From Marinovum sp034669705 (GTDB lineage: Bacteria; Pseudomonadota; Alphaproteobacteria; Rhodobacterales; Rhodobacteraceae), in the NCBI RefSeq assembly GCF_034669705.1, contig NZ_JAXMOR010000008.1:1-64000 (forward strand): 64,000 nt of DNA, in the 5' to 3' direction. The notes under the pieces were generated by a model, which saw nothing but the letters and a program-made list of their open reading frames with translations, was not told the DNA's origin and did not search any database. The translations under genes and the position numbers were made by a program. Shown here one piece after another: positions 25,543 to 34,470 of the stretch (position 1 is the stretch's first letter; every line of letters begins with the position of its first letter).

Positions 25543-26420
25543 TTCACCGCTCCTGCTGTGGCCCCGGCCATGATCTTGCGCTGGAACACCGCGAACATGA
25601 TGAGCAGCGGCAGCGAGCCGAGGACAGCGGCCGGGAACAGCTTGGTCGGGTCGATGCCGGTGTTGCCGACGAACTTGTAGACCGCGATCATCACCGTCAG
25701 CTTGTCCTTGTCGGTCAGAAGCAGCAGCGGATAGATGAAGTCGTTCCACACCATGATCATCACGAACAGCGACAGGGTCGCCGTCACCGGTGCCAGCAAG
25801 GGCCGGATCACGTGCCAGAAGATCTGCCAGTTGTTGCAATTGTCGAGCCGCGCAGCCTCTTCCAGCTCGATCGGGATGGCAGCGATGAAGCTGGTGTAGA
25901 AGAACACCGCCAGCGGCAGTTTCAGCGCCGCAAAGGCCAGCACGATGCCAAGGTAGCTGTCGAGCAGCCCGAGGTCGCGGAAGATCACGTAGATCGGCGT
26001 GATGGTGACGAAATTCGGCGTCGCCAGCCCCAGCGCCATGACCATGACGATCAGCCGGCTGATGCGGTTCTGCAGGCGGGCCAGCGGATAGGCCGCCATG
26101 GCGCCGGCAAACACCACCACCACGATCACCGAGATGGTGATGCCCATCGAGTTGAGCACCGAGCGGACGTAGCCCATCGACGACAGCGCCGCCATGTAGT
26201 TGCCCCAGTAGAGACTGTCGGGCAGGCCCAGCGGATCCTGCGCGATCTCGGTCGAGGTCTTGAACGACATCATGACCATATAAACCAGCGGCAGCAGCAT
26301 GATGGCGACCAGCGCCAGCACCACGCCATGCACGAGGAGGGATTTGCCGCGGCGGCGGAGCAGGTCCCAGTCGGGGCCGGTGCCTGCGCGGGTCGCGGTC
26401 TGTGCGTCAGAGAGGCTCAT
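25539..26420 (-). CDS. Carbohydrate ABC transporter permease (MalG type)
   Basis: This 293-residue protein has six predicted membrane spans and the EAA loop (IPIELEEAARLDNCNNWQIFWHVIRPL). The family's N-terminal VLALVAIMLLPLVYMVMMSFK is clear. It overlaps the MalF-type gene and the SDR gene by four bases on each side, showing tight coupling. Confidence 0.93.
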   Translation of the reverse strand: MSLSDAQTATRAGTGPDWDLLRRRGKSLLVHGVVLALVAIMLLPLVYMVMMSFKTSTEIAQDPLGLPDSLYWGNYMAALSSMGYVRSVLNSMGITISVIVVVVFAGAMAAYPLARLQNRISRLIVMVMALGLATPNFVTITPIYVIFRDLGLLDSYLGIVLAFAALKLPLAVFFYTSFIAAIPIELEEAARLDNCNNWQIFWHVIRPLLAPVTATLSLFVMIMVWNDFIYPLLLLTDKDKLTVMIAVYKFVGNTGIDPTKLFPAAVLGSLPLLIMFAVFQRKIMAGATAGAVK

Positions 26421-27286
26421 GATGCATTCTCCCGGTCGCGGAGGACCTTGTTCTGCAGGAAGGCCACGCCCAGCACGATCACCAGCATCACGATCGACAA
26501 GGCGCTGGCAAAGCCGAACTTGTACTGGCCGAAGAGGTTGTCGATGATGTCGATGGACAAAAGCCGGGTGGCGCCGTCAGGCCCGCCCTTGGTCAGGATG
26601 AAGGGCAGTTCGAAGGTCTTGAGCGTGCCGATGGTGGTGAGCATCACCGAGACGGTGATCGACGGCCCCAGCAGCGGCAGTTCAAGATAGCGGAAGCGCT
26701 GCCACGACGTCGCGCCCTCGAGCCGGCCGGCCTCGCCGATCTCCTCGGGGATGCCGGCAAAGCCCGCCAGGAAGATGGCGCAGGTAAAGCCGGTGAACAT
26801 CCAGATCTGGGTGAAGGCCACGGAATAGAGCGCCAGCGCCGGGTCGCCGAGCCAGTTCTGCTCGAACGCGCCAAGGCCCAGATCGCGCAGCGCCACGTTG
26901 ATGCCGCCGTTGAGCGGTGAATAGAGGAATTGCCAGACATAGCCCACCACCACGAAAGACATCATCGCAGGCGTATAGAGCGCGGCGCGGCTGAAGTTGC
27001 GGATCAGCGGCAGCCGGTGCAGCATCGCGGCAAAGAACAGGCCGGTGACGGTCAGCGCCGAGACCACGATCACCGTGTACCACAGGGTCAGCCAGATCTC
27101 GCGCAGGTACCGCTCGCGGCTGAAGATGCGCTCGTAGTTGCGCCAGCCCACCTCCTTGGCCTCGCCGATGCCCTTGAAGCTGGTCAGGCTCATGTCGAAG
27201 GTCAGGACGATCGGATGGATAAAGAACAGCCCGATCACCGCCAGCGCCGGCAGCGTGAACCAGTAGAGTGAATATCTCGCGCGCAT
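26417..27286 (-). CDS. Carbohydrate ABC transporter permease (MalF type)
   Basis: This 289-residue permease has six spans, beginning LYWFTLPALAVIGLFFIHPIVL, with EAA loop GIPEEIGEAGRLEGATSWQRFRYLELPLL. The ATG at 27286 follows GGGGGAGACC. It pairs with the MalG-type protein downstream to form the channel. Confidence 0.93.
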   Translation of the reverse strand: MRARYSLYWFTLPALAVIGLFFIHPIVLTFDMSLTSFKGIGEAKEVGWRNYERIFSRERYLREIWLTLWYTVIVVSALTVTGLFFAAMLHRLPLIRNFSRAALYTPAMMSFVVVGYVWQFLYSPLNGGINVALRDLGLGAFEQNWLGDPALALYSVAFTQIWMFTGFTCAIFLAGFAGIPEEIGEAGRLEGATSWQRFRYLELPLLGPSITVSVMLTTIGTLKTFELPFILTKGGPDGATRLLSIDIIDNLFGQYKFGFASALSIVMLVIVLGVAFLQNKVLRDRENAS

Positions 27287-27354
27287 GGTCTCCCCCGTCG
27301 GTTGCGGCGTGAAGAGGCCCGGGCCGTGCCGGGCCTCGCGGTGTCAGGACGGTG

Positions 27355-28575
27355 TCAGAGGTTGTCTTCGACCACGTCATCCCAGCGCTGCAGCGTGTCT
27401 TCGTTGGGCTTGTCGATGTTCAGCAGGAAGCCGGTGAGGCTGTCTTCCCACTCCGATTGCAGCGGCTTGGGGAATTCCAGCGTCGAGAACGGCCAGAGGA
27501 TCAGGCTGCCTTGCTCGCGCGCCTCGGTATAGGGCCGGGCCAGGTCCGGCATGGTCGAGACGCCGCCGGTATAGGGGCTATAGGCGCCCTCGGCGGTGAG
27601 GAAGACATTGAGGTTTTCCTCCTCGGCAAAGAAGTCGACCCATTTGCGCGCCGCCTCCTTGTGTTCGGCATCCCGCGGAATGGCCCAGCCGGGGCCGACG
27701 AGGTCGAGCGCCAGACCCTGCTCTGTATAGAGCGAGGGCATCGGCGCGAATTGGTAGTTCAGCCCCTCGACGGCCGAGAAATTGCCGATGTTCCAGGCGC
27801 CCTGCGGCAGGATGGCGACATTGCCAGACCGAAACTCCTGCGGCGCGGTGGCCCAAGGGTCGAGCCCGGCCTGAAGCTCGGGATCAAAACACTCTGCCGC
27901 CACCAGATCGCGCACCGCGTCGAGCGAGGCGTTGAAGTTCTCGTCGTCGACGAAGGTCCGCGCGCCGGTGCCGAACTCGGCCGGCGAGGTGCCGTCGGGG
28001 TCGATGCCGTTGGCGCCGACAAACAGCATCGCCGGGAAGCCGCCGGCAAAGATCATCGGCGCGATGCCCTCGGCGGCCAGTGCCTGGCAGGCCGTCTTCA
28101 ACGCGTCGAGGGTCACCGGCGCGGTGTCGATGCCCGCCTTGGCCAGCAGGTCCATGTTGACGAAATTGCCCATGCCGATGACTTCCAGCGGAAACACCCG
28201 CATCTCGCCTTCCGAGGTCATCACCTCGCGCACCGCCGGCACCATGCGGTCGTACCATTCGGTGTCGGTGCCCAGATCGGTGAGGAACCCGGCATTGCCC
28301 CAGAGATCGACCAGCGCGCTGTCGACCATGGTCACATCCGGCGGGTTGCCGCCCTGCAGTCGCGGCGGGATCACCTTGTCCACGTCCTTGCGCGCCACAT
28401 AGGTCAGATCGACGTCGATGTCGGGGTTTGCGGCTTCGAACTTCTCGATCAGCTCTGGCAGGCCCGCCGGCTCGGCCTCGTTGCCCTTCCAGGCAACGAC
28501 GTCAAGCACAGTCTGCGCGCCGGCGGTCGAGGCCAGCAGGGCCGCGGTCAGGGTGATGAAAAGGCTACGAATCAT
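27355..28575 (-). CDS. Sugar ABC transporter extracellular binding protein
   Basis: This 406-residue protein has a signal peptide (LFITLTAALLASTAGA, cleavage about residue 20). The family 1 binding-protein fold follows: VLDVVAWKGNEAEPAGLPELIEKFEAANPDIDVDL, KWVDFFAEEENLNVF and a C-terminal helical region. It captures the sugar or oligosaccharide in the periplasm. First gene of the five-gene operon (binding protein, two permeases, SDR, ATPase); its promoter faces that of the sulfatase gene and carries the TACATTATT element. Confidence 0.92.
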   Translation of the reverse strand: MIRSLFITLTAALLASTAGAQTVLDVVAWKGNEAEPAGLPELIEKFEAANPDIDVDLTYVARKDVDKVIPPRLQGGNPPDVTMVDSALVDLWGNAGFLTDLGTDTEWYDRMVPAVREVMTSEGEMRVFPLEVIGMGNFVNMDLLAKAGIDTAPVTLDALKTACQALAAEGIAPMIFAGGFPAMLFVGANGIDPDGTSPAEFGTGARTFVDDENFNASLDAVRDLVAAECFDPELQAGLDPWATAPQEFRSGNVAILPQGAWNIGNFSAVEGLNYQFAPMPSLYTEQGLALDLVGPGWAIPRDAEHKEAARKWVDFFAEEENLNVFLTAEGAYSPYTGGVSTMPDLARPYTEAREQGSLILWPFSTLEFPKPLQSEWEDSLTGFLLNIDKPNEDTLQRWDDVVEDNL

Positions 28576-28606
28576 TTTCAGGATGCTCCTCTCTTCCCTT
28601 CAAAAT

Positions 28607-28635
28607 CGTACATTATTCGTTTCTTATTGTACATC
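28607..28635. promoter_or_regulatory. Candidate operator between the ABC operon and the sulfatase gene
   Basis: TCGTACATT (28607-28615) and TTGTACAT (28627-28634) flank an AT-rich 11-base stretch, and the first half shares TACATTATT with the lactonase promoter. GTAC-centred half-sites fit FCD-type GntR operators in general form only. Proposed site for the GntR regulator at 21801-22502. Confidence 0.4.
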
Positions 28636-28704
28636 CTCATTTGTACCGGCATATTTTCCGCACCGCCCGCCGTGGCGAATCCAGACACTGAAGGGGCCCC
28701 CCGT

Positions 28705-30234
28705 ATGCGCAAGACACCGAACATCATCCTGATTTCCACCGATCAGCAGCGCGGCGATTGCATCGGCCCCGAGGGCCGTGGCGTCCGCACGCCGCATATC
28801 GACAGCATCGGCGCCAATGGCGTGCGCTTTTCGACGTGCATCACCCCGCACCCGATGTGCCAGGCGGCGCGCGGCTCGATCCTCACCGGCAAGCTGCCCT
28901 ACAGCCACGGTGTCCGCGACAACGGCCGCGATCTGGATGAGGCGCTGGCCGAGGCGGGGCTGGGCGGCACCTTCAGCCGCGCCGGCTATGACACGCATTT
29001 TATCGGCAAGGCGCATCTCTCCAGCCAGCAGACCTTTGCGCCAACCGGCCGGCCCGAGTGCTACAAGAGCGCCAAGGATTTCGCGCCGGACTGTTCGGGC
29101 CGCTACATGGGCTTCGACAACGTGCAGATGATGCTGCGGCCGCATCACCACACCCAGTGGTATGCCCCTGACGAGGCGCTGCACTATGAATACTGGCTCG
29201 ATCAGGACGGCCGCGGGCAAGAGCGCTGGGACCGCGCCAAGGACCGGCTGGCGCCGGAGACGGCGCATTTTCAGGCCTGGCGCTCGGGGCTCGAGGCCGA
29301 GTGGCATTCCTCGCCCTGGATCGGCGACCGCGCGGTCGAGATGATCGAAGCCAACGGCGACAGGCCGCTGATGGCCTGGGTCTCCTTTCCCGATCCGCAC
29401 CCGCCGTTCCTGTCACCGAAGCCCTGGTGCGACATGTATGGCCCGGACGAGGTGACCATCGCGAAACATCTGGAGCTCGACCTGGACAGCCGCCCGTGGT
29501 GGCACCGCGCCTTTGTCGAAGACCGCGCCAAGCCGATCAAGCAGGGCTCGGAACACAACGCCGGCGGCGTCGACTGGGGGCAGAAGGGCGAGCTGACCGA
29601 GCAGGCGCTGCGCGACATCACCGCAATCTACTTCGGCATGATCTCTTCGGTCGATCACGAGGTTGGCCGCATTCTCGAGGCGCTGCGGCAGGCCGGCGAG
29701 CTCGACAACACCTATGTGATCTTCATCAGCGATCACGGCGAATGGCTGGGCGATCACGGCCTGCTGCTAAAGGGGCCGATGCTCTATGACGGGCTGCTGC
29801 GGGTGCCCTGCCTGATTCGCGGGCCGGAGGTGCCGGCGGGCCGGGTGATCGACGACCCGGTCAACACCGTCGATGTCCTTGCCACCGCCTGCGACATGGC
29901 CGGGCTGGCCGCGCCCGAGGGGCACGGACGGTCCTGGCGCGGACTCTGGGACGGGACCGAAAGCCGCGACTTCGCGCTGTCGGAATACGAGGTCGACAGC
30001 CAGCGCTCGGCGGTCGACATGGACCTGATGACGGTGCGCAGCGGCCGCTACCGGATGTCGGTCGACACCCGCACCGAGACCGGCGAGCTCTATGACATGC
30101 AAGAGGACCCGGAAGAGAGGATCAACCGGTTCGATGATCCCGACTACCGCCGCATCCGCGCAGAGCATCGCGATATGATCCGTGCCCGGCCGGACGACAC
30201 GATCCCGGTGGCGCCGCGGGTCGGCTGGCACTGA
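28705..30234 (+). CDS. Sulfatase / alkaline-phosphatase-superfamily hydrolase
   Basis: This 509-residue enzyme opens with PNIILISTDQQRGD (metal aspartates). The formylglycine site reads CQAARGSILTG, so the usual CxPSR is CxAAR, still within the CxAxR rule for maturation. The second metal site is seen in IFISDHGEWLGDHGLLLKG. No signal peptide, suggesting a cytosolic enzyme. It probably removes sulfate (or another ester) from the substrate imported by the adjacent ABC system. Choline-sulfatase-like and phosphonate monoester hydrolase-like relatives exist, so the substrate is open. The ATG at 28705 is chosen since the conserved region starts three codons later. No formylglycine-generating enzyme is in the window. 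Confidence 0.88.
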   Translation: MRKTPNIILISTDQQRGDCIGPEGRGVRTPHIDSIGANGVRFSTCITPHPMCQAARGSILTGKLPYSHGVRDNGRDLDEALAEAGLGGTFSRAGYDTHFIGKAHLSSQQTFAPTGRPECYKSAKDFAPDCSGRYMGFDNVQMMLRPHHHTQWYAPDEALHYEYWLDQDGRGQERWDRAKDRLAPETAHFQAWRSGLEAEWHSSPWIGDRAVEMIEANGDRPLMAWVSFPDPHPPFLSPKPWCDMYGPDEVTIAKHLELDLDSRPWWHRAFVEDRAKPIKQGSEHNAGGVDWGQKGELTEQALRDITAIYFGMISSVDHEVGRILEALRQAGELDNTYVIFISDHGEWLGDHGLLLKGPMLYDGLLRVPCLIRGPEVPAGRVIDDPVNTVDVLATACDMAGLAAPEGHGRSWRGLWDGTESRDFALSEYEVDSQRSAVDMDLMTVRSGRYRMSVDTRTETGELYDMQEDPEERINRFDDPDYRRIRAEHRDMIRARPDDTIPVAPRVGWH

Positions 30235-30252
30235 GGGGCGCGCAGAGCGGGC

Positions 30253-32175
30253 TCAATAGAGCCCGTCGATCTCCAGCGGGATGCGCTTGACCTTGCGCGA
30301 TTTCAAAAGGTTGCGCGGCAGCTCGTCGGCATCGGCCTGACGCAGCCGCTGATAACGCCTTTGCGCCACCCCCTCCATCTTGTGCTCGCTGTCGATCACC
30401 GTCGGACGCATGAACACGAACAGCGTGCGCCGGGTCTGCTGGCGGCTCTTCGAGCGGAAGAGCTTGCCGATCAGCGGCGCGTCGCCGAGGCCCGGCACCT
30501 TGCTGTCGAGCGCCTGGCTGTCGTCGGTGATCAGCCCGCCCAGAACCACCGTGCCGCCGTCGCGGGCCTGCACCGTGGTCTCGATCACCCGGCGGTTGGT
30601 GATCAGGTCGGCCGCGCCCTGGACGTTGGTATTGACCAGCGACGAGACCTCCTGGGTGATGTCGAGCCTGACGATGCCGCCGGCGGTGACCCGTGGCAGC
30701 ACCTCCATGGTGATGCCGACATCGCGGCGCTCGATGGTGGTGAAGGGCTCGGCGGTGTTGCCGTCGGTGGCAAACGAACCGGTGCGGAACGGCACGTTCT
30801 GGCCGACGACGATCGAGGCGGCGCGGTTGTCCATCGTGGTGATCGAGGGCGTCGACAGCAGGTTGGCACGCGAGGATTGCGACAGCGCCTGCACCAGGAT
30901 GGCGAAATCATCGATCGTGCCGGCCAGCGTCAGCCCGGAGGCCAGCGCCCCGGCCGGCGCCACGCCAAGCGCGGTCAGCACCGCCGAGAGCGGCGCGCCG
31001 CCGCTGTCAAAGGACGAGGCGGCAAATACCCCCTGCGGCAGGTCCGGCCCGATGCCGAGCTGGGTACCGATCCGGTCGGCGACCTCGCCGGACACCTCGA
31101 CGATGGCCGCCTCGATCACCACCTGCGCCCGGCGCTTGTCGAGTGCGGCAACCAGCTGGGTGACCTCGGTGACTTGGCGCTCGGTGCCGCGGATCACCAC
31201 CGCATTGGTCTCCGGCGAAGGCTGCACCGAGACCTCGGTGGCCGGGCCCGAAAGCACCGGGGTGCCGGTCGCCTCGGCATCGGCCACCGGGTTGGCCAGA
31301 TCGGCCCCGCCCTGCAGGGTGTTGCTGACGATCTCGGCCACGGTTTCGGCGTCGGCATATTTCAACTGGTAGATATGGGTGCGCAGCACCGCCTGCGGGC
31401 TGGCGCGCGGCGCCCGGTCGAGGCTCTGTGCCAGCAGGCGGATCTCGGTCAGGTCGGTGTCGCTGCCGCGCACCAGAAGCGCGTTGGCCTGCGGATCGAC
31501 CGACACCCGCGCGCCGGTGCCGGCCGAACCCAGCACCTCGGTGATCGCGGTGGCCACGGCAGAGGCATCGGCATAGGTGAAGCGGATGACCTCGGTCTTG
31601 CGGCTTTCGGGGCTGTCGAAGGTGGCGGCGATGGCGGCGATCCGGTCGACATTGGCGCGGGTATCCGAGACGATAATCGCATTGGGATCGGTGAGCGCCT
31701 CGATATAGCCGCTCTCGGCCACCAGCGGCCGCAGCACCCGCACCGCTTCCCCCGAGGGCAGACGCTCGAGCGCCAGCAGGCGGGTCACCACGTCCTGCGA
31801 TCCGGCCTCGACGGCGCCGGTCAGGGTGCCGCCCTTGGCGCGGGCCTCGGCTTCGGGGATGATTTCCCAGATCACGCCGCTCTCGACGGCGGTAAAGCCG
31901 CGCACCCGCAGGATCGACTGAAACAGCGACCAGACCTCGGGGCGGCTGAGCGGTTCGGCCGAGACCACGGTCACCGGGCCTTGCAACCCAGGATCGATCA
32001 CCAGAGTCCGGCCGGTGATTTCCGACACCTGTTCGGCCAGCACGGTGATCTCGGTGCTGCGCAGGTTGACGACGAAGGTCTCGCCATCGTCCTCGAGCGC
32101 CAGCAGCGGCCCGCCGGTCAGCAGCGCCCAGACGAGCGCCACCGCGTGAAAGACCTGCCAGATTGCCCGCATCAC
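30253..32175 (-). CDS. gspD: Type II secretion secretin GspD
   Basis: This 640-residue outer-membrane secretin has a signal peptide (ALVWALLTGGPLLA). N0-N3 domains run over about residues 30-330 (FVVNLRSTEITVLAEQVSEITGRTLVIDPGLQG, TQLVAALDKRRAQVVIEAAIVEV). The secretin domain from about 380 contains LLSTPSITTMDNRAASIVVG, VGITMEVLPRV and VVLGGLITDD. It forms the gated channel for folded exoproteins. Last gene of the gspGHICD transcript. No pilotin or S-domain is obvious. Confidence 0.95.
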   Translation of the reverse strand: MMRAIWQVFHAVALVWALLTGGPLLALEDDGETFVVNLRSTEITVLAEQVSEITGRTLVIDPGLQGPVTVVSAEPLSRPEVWSLFQSILRVRGFTAVESGVIWEIIPEAEARAKGGTLTGAVEAGSQDVVTRLLALERLPSGEAVRVLRPLVAESGYIEALTDPNAIIVSDTRANVDRIAAIAATFDSPESRKTEVIRFTYADASAVATAITEVLGSAGTGARVSVDPQANALLVRGSDTDLTEIRLLAQSLDRAPRASPQAVLRTHIYQLKYADAETVAEIVSNTLQGGADLANPVADAEATGTPVLSGPATEVSVQPSPETNAVVIRGTERQVTEVTQLVAALDKRRAQVVIEAAIVEVSGEVADRIGTQLGIGPDLPQGVFAASSFDSGGAPLSAVLTALGVAPAGALASGLTLAGTIDDFAILVQALSQSSRANLLSTPSITTMDNRAASIVVGQNVPFRTGSFATDGNTAEPFTTIERRDVGITMEVLPRVTAGGIVRLDITQEVSSLVNTNVQGAADLITNRRVIETTVQARDGGTVVLGGLITDDSQALDSKVPGLGDAPLIGKLFRSKSRQQTRRTLFVFMRPTVIDSEHKMEGVAQRRYQRLRQADADELPRNLLKSRKVKRIPLEIDGLY

Positions 32176-32181
32176 CGTCCC

Positions 32182-33084
32182 TTATCTCAGCGAGAAGGTC
32201 ATCAGCAGCGTTTCTCCCGAACGCTCGACTTCCAACCGTGCCACTCCCGCTGCTGCTACTTGGTCATAGAGTTCGCGGTCCCTGTCAATGTTTCCGACCT
32301 CCTGGCCGTTCAACCGTGTGACAATGTCACCCGGCTGCAACCCCGCGAGGGTGACGCCGATGTCCGGATCGGGCTTGATCCGGTAGCCGCGGTCGGTGCG
32401 CTCGAGGCCAATGGTCTCCATCACCTCGGCCGGGTCGGCCTGGATCCGGCCGCGCCATTTCGAGATGTAGTCGTCGACGGTTTCCGGCGGCGCCTGGCGC
32501 AGATCGAGCGAGCCACGCCCGACAGTAAGCGCCGCGGCCAGCCGGTCGAGCGGGCTGTCGGCGGGCACCGCCTGGTCCGGACCCGGCAAAGGCAGATCGG
32601 CCTGGGCCACCGCCGGGTCGTCGCGGATGAAGCCGTCAAAGCCCAGCTCGTGTTCGATCCCGTCGATCTCGAGTATCACCGAGGCGGCGCGCACGTCGAC
32701 CAGCACCACGCCCTCCTCGATGCTGTCGCCGAGGTGATAGGTGTCGGTGGTGGTGCCGTTATAGATGAAGGCGCGCGAGACCTTTGCGTCATCGAAGGCC
32801 AGGACGCCCCGCAGGACGAAATTGACCTTGGTCGGCGCCGGTTTTTCCGGCGTGTCGCCCTGGGCCACAACCCTGTCGGGGCGGCCAAAGGGCGCGAAGG
32901 CGTGGATCGCCCCCAGATCGGGTGCCGCGGCGCGGCCGGTATCGAGCGGGCGCAGGATGTCCGGCGGCAGGGTCGAGACCCGCGCAAGGCGCAGCCAGCC
33001 GCGCTCCTCGGCCTGCCAGGCAAGGCTGGCCAGGGTGGCGGCAAAGGCCAGGACAGTGAGCGCCCAGAGCTGTCTTGCGGTCAT
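32182..33084 (-). CDS. gspC: Type II secretion protein GspC (with PDZ domain)
   Basis: This 300-residue inner-membrane protein has one N-terminal span (LWALTVLAFAATLASLAW). An HR domain follows (VNFVLRGVLAFDDAKVSRAFIYNGTTTDTYHLGDSI), and the C-terminus is a PDZ domain (YRIKPDPDIGVTLAGLQPGDIVTRLNGQEVGNIDRDRELY). GspC links GspD to the inner-membrane platform and may select substrates. It is six bases upstream of gspD and has an AAAGGAGAG ribosome site. Confidence 0.92.
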   Translation of the reverse strand: MTARQLWALTVLAFAATLASLAWQAEERGWLRLARVSTLPPDILRPLDTGRAAAPDLGAIHAFAPFGRPDRVVAQGDTPEKPAPTKVNFVLRGVLAFDDAKVSRAFIYNGTTTDTYHLGDSIEEGVVLVDVRAASVILEIDGIEHELGFDGFIRDDPAVAQADLPLPGPDQAVPADSPLDRLAAALTVGRGSLDLRQAPPETVDDYISKWRGRIQADPAEVMETIGLERTDRGYRIKPDPDIGVTLAGLQPGDIVTRLNGQEVGNIDRDRELYDQVAAAGVARLEVERSGETLLMTFSLR

Positions 33085-33097
33085 CGCTCTCTCCTTT

Positions 33098-33445
33098 CTA
33101 CCACGTGTAGCCCCGCAGCACGACGCCGCCCCGCGCGCCGGTGACGGTTACGATCTCTTCGGTCAGCCCGGCCTCGGTCAGCTGACGCCGGGCCTCCTGC
33201 ACCGCCGGGCGGGTGCCGAAGACCCGGTCCCATTCGGGCTGCGGCTCGAGCCCGAGGTGCCGCGCCGCCAGCCGGTTCTCGGCCACCCAGCGCAGGGTGA
33301 CGCGTTCCTCGAGCCCGCCGATGCGGCCGGCGTGATCCTCGACCACGCCCATCAGCGCCACCGCCCCGGTGGCCAGTACCGCCAGCGCCACCAAAGTCTC
33401 GATCAGGGTGAAGCCGGCCTCGCGGTCTTGGGGCTGGCGGCTCAT
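33098..33445 (-). CDS. gspI: Type II secretion minor pseudopilin GspI
   Basis: This 115-residue prepilin has a short leader and cleavage site EAG|FTLIETLVALAVLATGAVAL; the typical glutamate is at +5. The tail resembles GspI (AENRLAARHLGLEP, then VTGARGGVVLRGYTW). It starts the pseudopilus tip with GspJ and GspK. Overlaps gspH by four bases. Confidence 0.9.
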   Translation of the reverse strand: MSRQPQDREAGFTLIETLVALAVLATGAVALMGVVEDHAGRIGGLEERVTLRWVAENRLAARHLGLEPQPEWDRVFGTRPAVQEARRQLTEAGLTEEIVTVTGARGGVVLRGYTW

Positions 33446-33903
33446 GTGCCCGTCTCCAGGGTCGCGGCGTAGCCATCGAAGCGCAGCACCGCCGCCCCCC
33501 CGCCCTGCAGGGTCAGCCGCAGCGGCCCGCCCTCCGGCGGCAGCAGCTCCGGGGTGATCCGCAGTTCGCCCTCGCCCTCGAGCGTCACCCCGCCGGTGAA
33601 CTCATGCCGCGCCGAGAGTATCGGCACCGCGAGCGCCTGCCAGTCGGTCTCGTCCCACTGCTCGAAGCTGTAGCCGCGCGCGTCCCAGCGCATCCGCAGC
33701 GGGGCGAGCGCGCCGAGGCTGGCCTCGACCGCACGGGTCAGCCGCGCCTGCAACAGCTGCGCCTCGCGCGCCGCGGTGGGGGCGCTGTTGCGCTGCGGCA
33801 GTGCCAGCATCGCCGCGCCCACCGCCGTGCCGAGGATTGCCAGCACCACCAGCGTCTCGATCAGCGTCACGCCGGCCTCCCGGCTGCGGGTTGCGGCGGT
33901 CAT
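33442..33903 (-). CDS. gspH: Type II secretion minor pseudopilin GspH
   Basis: This 153-residue prepilin has processing site EAG|VTLIETLVVLAILGTAVGAA and a GspH-like globular part with LTRAVEASLGALAPLRMRWD, ARGYSFEQWDETDWQ and a C-terminal beta domain. It overlaps gspG and gspI by four bases each. Confidence 0.88.
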   Translation of the reverse strand: MTAATRSREAGVTLIETLVVLAILGTAVGAAMLALPQRNSAPTAAREAQLLQARLTRAVEASLGALAPLRMRWDARGYSFEQWDETDWQALAVPILSARHEFTGGVTLEGEGELRITPELLPPEGGPLRLTLQGGGAAVLRFDGYAATLETGT

Positions 33904-34385
33904 TTCGCGCTCACTTGCACCCCGTGTGCAATATCGGCATTCACCCCCTCGCCGCCGCTCTGACCGTCGGCGCCGAGGCTGACGAGATCATAGGCGCCGG
34001 TCTCGCCCGGCGAGCGATAGAGGTAGTCGTTGCCCCAAGGGTCGGCCGGCATCGCCGCCAGGTAACCGCCCTGTGCCCAGTTCTGCGGCACCGGCGCGGC
34101 GGTCGGCCGTTCCACCAGCGCCCGCAAGCCCTGTTCGGTCGACGGATAGAGGCGATTGTCGAGCCGATAAAGCTCAAGCGCGCTGGCGATCGAGCGGATG
34201 TCGGTTTCGGCGACAGTGACGCGGGCCTCGTCGGGACGACCGATGACGTTGGGCACCACCATGGCGGCGACCACCGCGATGATCACCAAAACCACCATCA
34301 TCTCGATCAGGGTGACGCCGGCCTCGCCGCTGCGGCGTGATTTGCGCCGCGGCCTACGGCGGCGCATATTGAGCAGTGTTCCCAT
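33900..34385 (-). CDS. gspG: Type II secretion major pseudopilin GspG
   Basis: This 161-residue prepilin has a long basic leader (RRRRPRRKSRR), site EAG|VTLIEMMVVLVIIAVVAAMVV, and the conserved GspG features LELYRLDNRLYPSTEQGLRALVE, PADPWGNDYLYRSPG and YDLVSLGADGQSGG (calcium-binding region). First gene of the minus-strand T2SS transcript, with GGGGAG before the ATG. An alternative start six codons downstream (34367) would shorten the leader. Confidence 0.94.
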   Translation of the reverse strand: MGTLLNMRRRRPRRKSRRSGEAGVTLIEMMVVLVIIAVVAAMVVPNVIGRPDEARVTVAETDIRSIASALELYRLDNRLYPSTEQGLRALVERPTAAPVPQNWAQGGYLAAMPADPWGNDYLYRSPGETGAYDLVSLGADGQSGGEGVNADIAHGVQVSAK

Positions 34386-34470
34386 GCAACTTTTCTCCCC
34401 GGGTAGCGTATCTGTAATTGGGTGTTAGAAAAACCGTGCGGAGGAGATATACAGGAGCATAGCACGCTCC

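Noticed and set aside
30361..33144. 927-codon plus-strand open frame
   Set aside because: Shadow of gspD and gspC; composition typical of antisense frames.
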